From: Corynebacterium tuberculostearicum
GTDB lineage: Bacteria > Actinomycetota > Actinomycetes > Mycobacteriales > Mycobacteriaceae
NCBI RefSeq assembly: GCF_016894265.1
Contig: NZ_CP069791.1
Location: 1,364,001 to 1,428,000, forward strand
Direction: 5' to 3'
DNA: 64,000 nucleotides
Both the position numbers and the translations under genes were made by a program. Numbering within the stretch: the first letter of the stretch is position 1; each line of letters opens with the position of its first letter. The notes under the pieces are model-generated. The model was not told the DNA's origin and did not search any database. It saw nothing but the letters and a program-made list of their open reading frames with translations. Shown one piece after another: positions 1 through 8,497 of this stretch.

Positions 1-2
1 CG

Positions 3-2537
3 TTTATGTTGATCGCTCGCTCCGGTTCCGGCGGCGAGGCTGGTTCGCAGCGCACCTTAATCCTGACCTTTATTGGCGGATTGACCCTGCTGACTGGCTT
101 GGGTATTGCCGCGACGGTGACCGGATCGACTACCGTATCTGCCATCTTGGCGTCCCCTGTATGGACGGAACGCCCAGGGGTAACGGCAGCCGTAGCCGTG
201 TTGATTGCGGCGTCCGCCTTTACCAAGGCGGCGCAGTTCCCATTCCATTTCTGGTTGCCAGAGGCTATGGCCGCCGCCACGCCGGTATCGGCTTTCCTTC
301 ACGCGGCAGCGGTGGTCAAGGCCGGTGTGTACCTGCTTATTCGCTTTTCCACCATCTTCCACGATGTGGCGGTGTGGAATTGGTTGCTCATCGTCGTAGG
401 CATGGGCACCGCGGTCATGTCCGCGGTATTTGCAGTGCAGAAGACGGATCTGAAAAAGCTTACGGCCTATTCCACCGTCTCCCATCTGGGCTGGATCGTT
501 GCCACCATCGGTGTGGGCACCCCGTTCGCTATCGCCGCAGCGCTGGTCCACACTCTGGCGCACGCGCTGTTTAAGTCCTCGCTGTTTATGCTCATTGGCG
601 TCATCGACCACGAGGCTGGGTCGCGCGATATTCGCCGCCTTGGACCGCTGTGGAATAAGATGCCGTGGACCTTCGGTTCCGTAGTAATCGGTGCAGCCTC
701 GATGGCTGCGGTGCCACCGCTTTTGGGCTTTGTGTCCAAGGAAGGAATGCTTACCGCGTTTGAAGACGCCCCGATTGGCGGCGCGGGCCAGGTAATCCTT
801 CTCATCGTTGCCGGTATCGGTGCTTTCTTTACCTTTACTTACTCCGCAAAGATTGTCTTCGGCGCCTTCTTTGACGGACCTCGCGACATGGGAGATGTCC
901 ATGAAGCACCAGTGTCGCTGTGGCTACCTGCAGCTTTGCCGGGCTTTATGTCTCTGCCGCTGGTATTTGTGCTCGGGCTCTTTGATGCCCCGATCGATGA
1001 TGCAGTGGCTGCCGTGGGATTGGAGCATCATTCGCACCTTGCCCTCTGGCACGGGCTCAACGTTCCTTTCCTTATCTCGCTAGTGGTCCTCATCCTCGGT
1101 ATTGCCGGTATCTTTGCCCGCAAGAAGATGTGGGCAAGCTTTGAAGCCCACGAGTTCATGCCGCGTAGCGGCAATGATTTGCTGTACTCCTTGATGAAGG
1201 GCTGCTCCCAGTTGGGGCGCGTCTTGGGCAAGATGTCCGACTCGCATAATCCATCCCGCCACATGCTGCCGATTGTCATTTTGATCATCGTGCTGGTTGC
1301 CACCACCCTCATCCGCGATGGCGTCGACGGGGTAGCACTGCAGCCACGGGTGGATGGTTTGGATAACCCATGGGACCTGCTGCCACTGGGCATCATCGCC
1401 CTAGCGATGTTTGGACTAGTGCGCACCCAGAACCGCTTGACGGGTGCCATCATGATTGGCATTGCCGGCTCGGGCGTGACCCTGCAGATGTTCCTGCTGG
1501 GCGCACCTGACGTGGCGCTGACCCAGTTTATGGTGGAGGCCCTGTCCGTCATCGTCATGATGATGGTGCTGCGCTACCTGCCAGAAACCTTCCATCCGGT
1601 GAAGAACAAATCCCGCAAGACCGGCTCCATCGTCATTGCGGTCTTGGCCGGTGTGGCTGCGTTCCTGGGCGTGTGGGGACTCATGGGCCGCCACGAGCGC
1701 TCCGATTTGGCCATGTGGTACCTGGACAATGCTCCGGATATCACCGGCGGCGACAATGTTGTCGCTACTATCATCGTGGAATTCCGTGCACTCGATACCT
1801 TGGGCGAGCTTTCCGTTCTGGGTATGGCTGCGGTGGTTATTGCAGCCATCACTACGACGTTGCCGCGATTCCCGTTCAAGTCGGGTACACGCCCAGCACC
1901 GTTTGGCCAGTCCCAGCTGAACTCCGTGCCATTGCGCAAGGGCGTGCACGTTGTCATCCCGCTGTTGGTCATTATGTCCGTCATCGTTTTCTTCCGCGGG
2001 CACAATGCCTCCGGTGGTGGCTTCCCCGCAGCGCTGATCATGGGCGCGGCAATCGGGCTTATCTATCTGTCCCGTGGCTCCGATGAGATTGTTTTCGGCC
2101 GCATGACTCCGATTCACCTGACCGGTATTGGCATCATAACCGCCTTGATCGCCGGCTTTGTGGGTTACTTGCACCACGGCTTTGGCAATGGTGGCTTCTT
2201 GGCTGCAATTCATGCCGAGGCCTTTGGCCAACACTGGACCACCTCGCTCATCTTCGACTTGGGCATCTACCTAGCAGTGCTGGGTATGTTGACCATGGCG
2301 ATTAACGCATTGGGTGGCTACCTGCGCCCAGGCACGGAGCGTGACTTCTTGCCATGGGTTCATGATGATGATTCCGCGCTGCCGACGACTCCACGCATTT
2401 CGCTCGAGGATGTCGACGATCCGTACCCAGACCCGATCAACCCTTCGACCGATCCGTTGGCCTTGCTGACGCCTTCGGAAGCAAAGACGAAGAGGAAGAA
2501 TAAGCGCTCCGTGGCTAACCGGGGAGGGGAGAAGTAA
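3..2537 (+). CDS. mrpA: Na+/H+ antiporter subunit A fused to B (MrpA/MnhA), 5'-truncated by window
   Basis: This is the large subunit of the Mrp (Mnh) cation/proton antiporter, a multi-subunit membrane complex related to complex I that expels Na+ in exchange for H+. The reading frame is open at the left edge, so the first ATG at position 6 is not the true start; an N-terminal part is missing. The visible part has the proton-antiporter core with a lysine- and histidine-rich channel segment (residues about 55-310), many hydrophobic helices, and a C-terminal MnhB-like domain (about 640-770) with the GHNASGGGFPAA signature, so A and B are fused. The tail is hydrophilic and basic. The stop overlaps the mrpC ATG, which indicates translational coupling. 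Identification is from motifs and operon order. Confidence 0.93.
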   Translation, partial: FMLIARSGSGGEAGSQRTLILTFIGGLTLLTGLGIAATVTGSTTVSAILASPVWTERPGVTAAVAVLIAASAFTKAAQFPFHFWLPEAMAAATPVSAFLHAAAVVKAGVYLLIRFSTIFHDVAVWNWLLIVVGMGTAVMSAVFAVQKTDLKKLTAYSTVSHLGWIVATIGVGTPFAIAAALVHTLAHALFKSSLFMLIGVIDHEAGSRDIRRLGPLWNKMPWTFGSVVIGAASMAAVPPLLGFVSKEGMLTAFEDAPIGGAGQVILLIVAGIGAFFTFTYSAKIVFGAFFDGPRDMGDVHEAPVSLWLPAALPGFMSLPLVFVLGLFDAPIDDAVAAVGLEHHSHLALWHGLNVPFLISLVVLILGIAGIFARKKMWASFEAHEFMPRSGNDLLYSLMKGCSQLGRVLGKMSDSHNPSRHMLPIVILIIVLVATTLIRDGVDGVALQPRVDGLDNPWDLLPLGIIALAMFGLVRTQNRLTGAIMIGIAGSGVTLQMFLLGAPDVALTQFMVEALSVIVMMMVLRYLPETFHPVKNKSRKTGSIVIAVLAGVAAFLGVWGLMGRHERSDLAMWYLDNAPDITGGDNVVATIIVEFRALDTLGELSVLGMAAVVIAAITTTLPRFPFKSGTRPAPFGQSQLNSVPLRKGVHVVIPLLVIMSVIVFFRGHNASGGGFPAALIMGAAIGLIYLSRGSDEIVFGRMTPIHLTGIGIITALIAGFVGYLHHGFGNGGFLAAIHAEAFGQHWTTSLIFDLGIYLAVLGMLTMAINALGGYLRPGTERDFLPWVHDDDSALPTTPRISLEDVDDPYPDPINPSTDPLALLTPSEAKTKRKNKRSVANRGGEK

Positions 2538-3013
2538 TGATCCTTGCACTGACTATTGCTTTACTCATCGGCAGTGCTGTCTATCTCATCCAGCAGCGCG
2601 GCCTGGTACGCATCGTGTTGGGCATGATGGCCTTTGGCCACGGTGCCAACCTGATGCTGCTGGCTACGGGCGTGTATTCCTACCGCGGAGAGTCCTTCCC
2701 ATCCCAGGTTCCGCACGATCAGATGGCCGACCCGCTGCCGCAGGCCTTTGTGCTGACCGCCGTCGTTATTTCCATGGCAACCTCGACCATCTTGTTGACG
2801 ATGGCGGCCATGGGCAAGAACGACGACACCGACGTGGTGGAGCCGGTTGATGACAACACCATCGACCATGCCTTTTCGACCTTGGGTCGAGACGCCCAAA
2901 ATCGCCAAATTTTGGAAGAGTCCACCAATCAGCTGGACCGAATCGGTCAGGTGGACCACAACACTCCCGTTGCAGAACGCGGGGCAACTCAACAGAAGGA
3001 GGATGACAAATAA
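2537..3013 (+). CDS. mrpC: Mrp antiporter subunit C
   Basis: A NuoK-like small membrane subunit of the Mrp Na+/H+ antiporter. Three hydrophobic helices occupy roughly residues 1-20, 25-50 and 70-95. After them comes a long, acidic hydrophilic tail of about 60 residues, which makes the protein (158 aa) longer than many MrpC proteins (about 110-125 aa). The start overlaps the mrpA stop by one base (TAATG) and is preceded by a GGGGAGGGGA ribosome site. Its stop overlaps the mrpD start in the same way, so A, C and D are translationally coupled. Confidence 0.93.
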   Translation: MILALTIALLIGSAVYLIQQRGLVRIVLGMMAFGHGANLMLLATGVYSYRGESFPSQVPHDQMADPLPQAFVLTAVVISMATSTILLTMAAMGKNDDTDVVEPVDDNTIDHAFSTLGRDAQNRQILEESTNQLDRIGQVDHNTPVAERGATQQKEDDK

Positions 3014-4554
3014 TGGCTGATGCTGTAGCTCAACTCCTTCCGCTATTTCCAGCGGTCCCGCTGATTGCAGCGGCCTTCGCGCTGCTAGCACCGTGGCGTG
3101 CGGTGCGCGATTCCATCATGCTTATCATCCCGGGCGTTGGAATTTTCGCCGGCTTGGGCCTGCTCATCTACACCATGAACAATGGGGTAGTAGCCCATAC
3201 CGTTGGCCTCTACCAAGGCAATGTGGGTATCCCGTTTGCGGCCGATGCCTTCTCCGCGTTGATGATCATTACTACGATGATCGTCGCGTTTGGTGCCAAC
3301 TGGTTTGCCATTGTGGGCGGAGAGACTAAGTCTCGCTACTATCCTTCGCTCACCCTGATCTTGATCACTGGTGTGTGCGGCGCATTGCTCACCGCCGACC
3401 TCTTTAACTTCTTCGTCTTTATTGAGGTCATGCTTTTGCCGTCCTATGGCCTTATCACCATGTCTGGTACGTGGTCGCGCTTGGCAGCCGGCCGTGCCTT
3501 CGTCTTGGTTAACCTTTTCGCCTCCACCTTGTTGGTTGTTGGCGTGGGTTATATGTATTCGGTTACCGGTGCGGTTAACCTGGGCGCGCTGAAGGGCGCA
3601 GCGGCAGGCAATGGGCCGGTGACCGTGGCAGCAGGCTTGATCCTCATTGCGATTACCGCCAAGGCCGGCGTGTTCCCCGTGCAGTCGTGGCTGCCACGCA
3701 CCTACCCAGGGACCTCGGCCGCGGTGATGGGCCTGTTTTCCGGCCTGCACACCAAAGTGGCCGTCTACATGCTCTACCGCCTCTACGTGCAGCTATTCGA
3801 TCTGGAACAGCGCTGGAATGTGATGATCATTGTCATCATGATTATTTCCATGATGATCGGTGCCTTCGGCGGCCTAGCGGAAAATTCCATTCGCCGCGTC
3901 CTCGGCTACCAGATGCTCAACGGCATGCCTTTCATTTTGGTCATGCTTGCGTTCACCTCTGATGACCCACGTCGTGCACTGGCAGCTGGCATCATGTACA
4001 CGATTCACCACATGCTGACCGTTGGTTCGCTGATTTTGGCTTCTGGTGCCATTGAGGAAACCTACGGCACAGGCTTGCTCAGCAAGCTTTCCGGCCTTGC
4101 TCGCCGCGACCCCATCATCGCCTGGATCTTCGCTGCCGGTGCATTCTCCGTCGTGGGCTTCCCACCGTTCTCGGGAATGTGGGGCAAGCTGATGATTGTC
4201 TTCGAGATTGCCCGCGTGGGCGGTGCTTGGGCCTGGATTGCTATCGCGGCCATCATCATCGCTTCCTTCGCTGCCTTCTTGGCCATGCTGCGCGTGTGGC
4301 GCAAGGTCTTTTGGGGCAAGGGCCTGCCGGAGGACAAGGTCCCAGATGAATTGGTCATCCGCAAAAAGCTCATGGCCCCATCCGCGGCTCTCATCCTTGG
4401 TTCGCTGTGCATGTTCATCTTCTCCGGCATCGTCCTCGATGTCGTGGATTCTGCAGCGGAGCAGCTGCTGGATACTAACGCATATACTGAAACCGTCTTG
4501 GGAGATGAGCCGATTGCCGTTCCCAATATCGATGAAATCCAGGAGGGCCGTTAA
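3013..4554 (+). CDS. mrpD: Mrp antiporter subunit D
   Basis: A NuoL/M/N-type antiporter subunit of 513 aa, the second proton-channel subunit of the Mrp complex. About 14 hydrophobic segments can be seen. A conserved-type glutamate lies near residue 138 (FIEVMLLPSYG) and a lysine in the TAKAGVFPVQSWLP segment near residue 215, both typical of the proton pathway in this family. The ATG overlaps the mrpC stop by one base. The next gene starts directly after its stop. Confidence 0.94.
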   Translation: MADAVAQLLPLFPAVPLIAAAFALLAPWRAVRDSIMLIIPGVGIFAGLGLLIYTMNNGVVAHTVGLYQGNVGIPFAADAFSALMIITTMIVAFGANWFAIVGGETKSRYYPSLTLILITGVCGALLTADLFNFFVFIEVMLLPSYGLITMSGTWSRLAAGRAFVLVNLFASTLLVVGVGYMYSVTGAVNLGALKGAAAGNGPVTVAAGLILIAITAKAGVFPVQSWLPRTYPGTSAAVMGLFSGLHTKVAVYMLYRLYVQLFDLEQRWNVMIIVIMIISMMIGAFGGLAENSIRRVLGYQMLNGMPFILVMLAFTSDDPRRALAAGIMYTIHHMLTVGSLILASGAIEETYGTGLLSKLSGLARRDPIIAWIFAAGAFSVVGFPPFSGMWGKLMIVFEIARVGGAWAWIAIAAIIIASFAAFLAMLRVWRKVFWGKGLPEDKVPDELVIRKKLMAPSAALILGSLCMFIFSGIVLDVVDSAAEQLLDTNAYTETVLGDEPIAVPNIDEIQEGR

Positions 4555-5088
4555 ATGAACGCAATTGTGTATGCATTGTGGCTCATCAAGGAGATTTTCG
4601 TCGCCGGCATTAGCTTGGCACTGGCGGCCTTCAAACCGGATAACGAATATAACCCGGTTATCATTCGTTACCCACTGCGCGTGACTAGCGCCTGGGAGAT
4701 CTTCTGGTTTACGTCCTCCATTACCGCAACCCCGGGCACGCTCTCGCTCGGTTTGCGTGAACCGCCCCGCAAAGGTCTGCCCCGCATCGTGCTGGTACAG
4801 GCCGTCCAAGGATCCGACCCAGCGGGAATCGTCGCTGATCTTGCTGATATGGAACAGCGCCTCGCCCCGCGGGTTAAGGACATCGATTACGGCGTCCCGG
4901 GGCAAGGGGAGACTACAGAATTGGATGAGGCTTTCTACGAGTATCCGCTCGAGTCCGTCGGTCGTTATATGCGCTCGCCAGACTTGGCTCGGGCGGAGGA
5001 CACTCCGCTTTCAGAAAGCGAAGCGGACGTCGAAAAGCCAAAGCGCCGCGCCCGCAACGTACAACGCAGAAAGGAGACCGAGCGATGA
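4555..5088 (+). CDS. mrpE: Mrp antiporter subunit E
   Basis: MnhE-family subunit of the Mrp antiporter, 177 aa. It has an N-terminal hydrophobic segment and the family-type stretch YPLRVTSAWEIFWFTSSIT followed by TPGTLSLGL (residues about 40-65). The C-terminal third is charged (Glu/Lys/Arg) and probably cytoplasmic. Start codon ATG lies directly after the mrpD stop, and its end overlaps mrpF by four bases (ATGA). Confidence 0.9.
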   Translation: MNAIVYALWLIKEIFVAGISLALAAFKPDNEYNPVIIRYPLRVTSAWEIFWFTSSITATPGTLSLGLREPPRKGLPRIVLVQAVQGSDPAGIVADLADMEQRLAPRVKDIDYGVPGQGETTELDEAFYEYPLESVGRYMRSPDLARAEDTPLSESEADVEKPKRRARNVQRRKETER

Positions 5089-5375
5089 TTGACTTTGCCA
5101 CATTGTCCCCGTTCGGCTGGGTCGTATTTGTATGCGTATTCATCATGGGCATCGCCACGTGGTGCGGCGTGCTGCTGGCGCTTCGCACGCGCGATGAGCT
5201 CACCCGCGCCATTACCTCGGATATCGTTTTCTACGGCATGATCTGCATGTATTTAGCGTGGTCGATGACGAATAATGCCCCGATGGCGTATTACATTGCA
5301 CTCCTCGGAGCCATTGCCGCCGGTGTGCTACCGACGCTATCGATGGCCCGCATTATTTCGAAGGGTAGGCGATAA
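5085..5375 (+). CDS. mrpF: Mrp antiporter subunit F
   Basis: Small (96 aa) membrane subunit with three hydrophobic helices and the size and operon position of MrpF. The start ATGA overlaps the mrpE stop; a GAAAGGAGA ribosome site lies just upstream inside mrpE. It belongs to the Mrp Na+/H+ antiporter complex in the cytoplasmic membrane. Confidence 0.9.
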   Translation: MIDFATLSPFGWVVFVCVFIMGIATWCGVLLALRTRDELTRAITSDIVFYGMICMYLAWSMTNNAPMAYYIALLGAIAAGVLPTLSMARIISKGRR

Positions 5376-5378
5376 ACC

Positions 5379-5747
5379 ATGGCCATCTCTGAAATTATCG
5401 CTTCGGTCCTGCTTATCATCGCTACTATCTTGGTGGTCGCTACGGTGGTGTCTCTGTGGCGAGCGCCCGATGCCTTGACCCGTGCCAACCTGCTGGGCCC
5501 TACCGTGGGACTTGCGGTGCCGCTGATCATCGTGGCCAAGCTAGTCGTGGACTTTGGCCGCGATGGTTTTTCGCTGTGGCTGCTCATCCAAGCACTGATT
5601 GCCTGCTTCGGTGTATGGATCATCGGCTCGGTAGGTTCCTTTTATCTGGGCCGTTCCATCTATGGCGTAACCGTCACCGACGTCAAGCACGCCAAGCACA
5701 ACCATAAGAAAATTCAGACCGTGCAAGCAGGGGAAGACGATATCTAG
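5379..5747 (+). CDS. mrpG: Mrp antiporter subunit G
   Basis: PhaG/MnhG-type subunit of 122 aa with three hydrophobic helices (about 5-25, 45-65, 70-90) and a Lys/His-rich C-terminal tail. It is the last gene of the mrp operon, three bases after mrpF, and is followed by a long branched terminator hairpin. Confidence 0.9.
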   Translation: MAISEIIASVLLIIATILVVATVVSLWRAPDALTRANLLGPTVGLAVPLIIVAKLVVDFGRDGFSLWLLIQALIACFGVWIIGSVGSFYLGRSIYGVTVTDVKHAKHNHKKIQTVQAGEDDI

Positions 5748-5766
5748 TCCTCTCCAGTTCCTTCTG

Positions 5767-5828
5767 GCGGCGAGCCCTTTCTGCTCCTGCGCGTAGCTGC
5801 GCGGAGAACAGAACCGCTCGCCGCTTTT
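5767..5828 (+). terminator. Terminator of the mrp operon
   Basis: Outer arms GCGGCGAGC (5767-5775) and GCTCGCCGC (5816-5824) pair perfectly. Inside them TTCTG/CAGAA and TGCGC/GCGCG arms can pair further. A TTTT run follows. It lies 20 bases after the mrpG stop. Confidence 0.8.
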
Positions 5829-5914
5829 CTGGTTGCACAGTGGGGTCTTCTGAGCCCACCTGCACCCTGGATTCACAATGCGGAAAAGTTGCACAGCAAT
5901 TGTTGTGCTCGGGC

Positions 5915-6316
<402 letters not shown>

Positions 6317-6322
6317 GCCCGC

Positions 6323-8446
6323 ATGCATACCGCCGCACAGATTCGCGCCGAGGCCCATGCCTCGGCGCTTCGTGTATTGCGCAGTCTCGAGCTTCCACCA
6401 GGAACCGCGCTCGCTGCCACCGGTTCCTTTGCCCGCAATGAGATGACTCCGTACTCGGATATTGATGTCATCCTCATCTATGCGGAAGGCCACGAGCCAG
6501 ATCCGACTCTGGTGGAGCAGCTGTGGTATCCCGTGTGGGATGCCAAGTACCGCCTGGATTATGCCCTACGTACCCCACAAGAGTGCGGGGCGATTGCTGC
6601 CGAAGATGCCTCTGCCGGCTTTGCCCAGCTGGATTTGGCCTTTGTAGCAGGGCGCAAGGTTCTGGTGGATGAGGCGCGGGCGCAATTGCTCGCTGCGTGG
6701 CGGCGCCAGCTGCAGCGCGGCTTTGATGATTTCTTGGATACCGCGATTACTCGGTGGAAACGTTCGGGCGCGGTGGCAGCGATGACGAACCCGGACTTGA
6801 AAAATGGGCGCGGGGGACTGCGCGATATTCAGCTCTTGCGCGCGATGGCTTTGGGCAACCTGTGCGACTTTCCAGATCTGGACGGTGAACAGCGGCTGCT
6901 TCTCGACGCCCGCACGCTCCTGCACGTCACAGCCCGGCGCCACCGGGACATACTGGATCCCGAGTTTGCCGCGGACGTAGCGGCGGACCTGGGTTTTGAA
7001 AGTCGCTACGCACTGACGGCAGCTTTGGTCAGCGCTGCAGCCACGGTCAATAAGGCGGTGGAGCGCGGCCTTGCCACCGCCCGTGGGGTACTAGGCCGTA
7101 ATGCTTCAGCGACCGGCCGGGGCCGGCGCCGCCCGCTCGATGTGGACGTCGTGGCTGAGGCCGGCGGCATTTTCCTTTCGCGCAAGCCAAATGTAGAGGA
7201 CCCGTGGCTGCTCACCCGCGTGGCGGCTGCCGCGGCACGCACGGGATATATCATCGCCGAGACCACCTGGCACCAGCTCCAAGACCTGCCCGAGCTGCCG
7301 CCACGCTGGCCGCGGGCAGCGGTGGATGATTTCTTCGCTATTTTGTCCTCCCCGCGATGCACGCCGCGTGTCATACAGGACTTGGACCACTATGGCCTAT
7401 GGGAACGCTTAGTCCCGGAATGGGGGCATGTGCGCGGCTTATTGCCGCGCGAGCGCAGCCACGTCAATGCGGTGGACCATCATCTCATCGCTACGGTTAC
7501 CCGCTGTGCGGAAATGCGTACCTCGGTGGCTCGACCGGACTTATTGCTTTTGGCGGCGCTTTACCATGACATAGGCAAGGGCTACGGGCGCCCTCATGCG
7601 CAAGTAGGTGCGGAGATGATTACCCACCAGGCAGCCCGTATGCGGTTGAGTGTTGCCGATAGGTCGCGCGCCCAAACCCTGGTGGCAGAACATACCACCT
7701 TGGCGCGGTTAGCGGCGACGATGGATCCGGCCTCCGACGCCGCTCGCGACACCTTATTGGCTGCCGCGCATTATGATCAGCTAACTATTTCCCTGTTAGC
7801 GGTGTTGGCTGAGGCTGATGCCCAATCGACCGGGCCTGGCGTGTGGACACCGCGAGTGAAGCAAGCACAGAAGCTGATCGTCGCGCGGGCACTTGAGGCG
7901 CTCAAACCGCGTGTTCTCGACCGCCCTGCTGTGCATGTACCGCTATCTAGCGAAGGCGTTGCGCTCAAAGTGGATTGGGAAGACCAAGAAGTCAGCGTGT
8001 CGTGGTGCGGTACCTCTCAAGGGGAGCTAAAGCGCATATTTGCCCTGTTATCGGCTCTCGGATGGACCATCGTGCGGGCTAATGTCGTTCGCGAGGAGGA
8101 CGGTGCCTACAAGGCGGAGTTTTTCATCCGCACGGTGCAACAGACCCTAAAGGAGGCAGCGCAGGAGATAAGGTTTATCCAGTCCTATAACTCACGAACT
8201 TATACGGAGCTGCCGGCCATTGCTGGCGAGGTGACCACTGCGGCATTCGATGTAGGCGGCATTTTGGTCATCCGGACGGTTGAGCGCATCGGTGCTTTAG
8301 GGCACTTGGTAGAGGCACTGCCGGACTTTGTGTGGCTGCGCCATGAGATTTTGGGCGCGACGATGATCGTCAATGTGTACCTCGCCGGGCAGGTTTCTCG
8401 CGCTACCGTGGTGGGGAATGTGACCAGGGCCCTGGCTAGGGACTAA
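6323..8446 (+). CDS. glnD: PII adenylyl-/uridylyltransferase GlnD
   Basis: Bifunctional nucleotidyltransferase that modifies and demodifies PII; the corynebacterial enzyme adenylylates GlnK. The N-terminal nucleotidyltransferase motif is GSFARNEMTPYSDIDV (residues about 33-48). A metal-dependent HD domain shows LYHDIGKG (about 414-421). Two ACT-type regions follow near 555-610 and 650-705. At 707 aa it is shorter than the enterobacterial enzyme (about 890 aa), as is usual in actinobacteria. It sits six bases after glnK and upstream of ffh, an order known from C. glutamicum. Confidence 0.94.
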   Translation: MHTAAQIRAEAHASALRVLRSLELPPGTALAATGSFARNEMTPYSDIDVILIYAEGHEPDPTLVEQLWYPVWDAKYRLDYALRTPQECGAIAAEDASAGFAQLDLAFVAGRKVLVDEARAQLLAAWRRQLQRGFDDFLDTAITRWKRSGAVAAMTNPDLKNGRGGLRDIQLLRAMALGNLCDFPDLDGEQRLLLDARTLLHVTARRHRDILDPEFAADVAADLGFESRYALTAALVSAAATVNKAVERGLATARGVLGRNASATGRGRRRPLDVDVVAEAGGIFLSRKPNVEDPWLLTRVAAAAARTGYIIAETTWHQLQDLPELPPRWPRAAVDDFFAILSSPRCTPRVIQDLDHYGLWERLVPEWGHVRGLLPRERSHVNAVDHHLIATVTRCAEMRTSVARPDLLLLAALYHDIGKGYGRPHAQVGAEMITHQAARMRLSVADRSRAQTLVAEHTTLARLAATMDPASDAARDTLLAAAHYDQLTISLLAVLAEADAQSTGPGVWTPRVKQAQKLIVARALEALKPRVLDRPAVHVPLSSEGVALKVDWEDQEVSVSWCGTSQGELKRIFALLSALGWTIVRANVVREEDGAYKAEFFIRTVQQTLKEAAQEIRFIQSYNSRTYTELPAIAGEVTTAAFDVGGILVIRTVERIGALGHLVEALPDFVWLRHEILGATMIVNVYLAGQVSRATVVGNVTRALARD

Positions 8447-8462
8447 GATTGAATAGTTGAAC

Positions 8463-8478
8463 TTTAGATCGATCTAAA
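8463..8478. promoter_or_regulatory. Perfect 16-bp palindrome upstream of ffh
   Basis: TTTAGATCGATCTAAA is a perfect inverted repeat with no spacer. Its right half overlaps a possible -10 box (TAAATT, 8475-8480), and it lies about 20 bases before the ffh GTG. This shape is that of a dimeric regulator's operator; the protein is unknown. Confidence 0.5.
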
Positions 8479-8497
8479 TTAAGGGAGCGCATCCGTA

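Noticed and set aside
6..8. The ATG at position 6 as the start of the MrpA gene.
   Set aside because: The frame is already open at the left edge and the protein lacks the usual first part of MrpA, so the true start lies outside the window.
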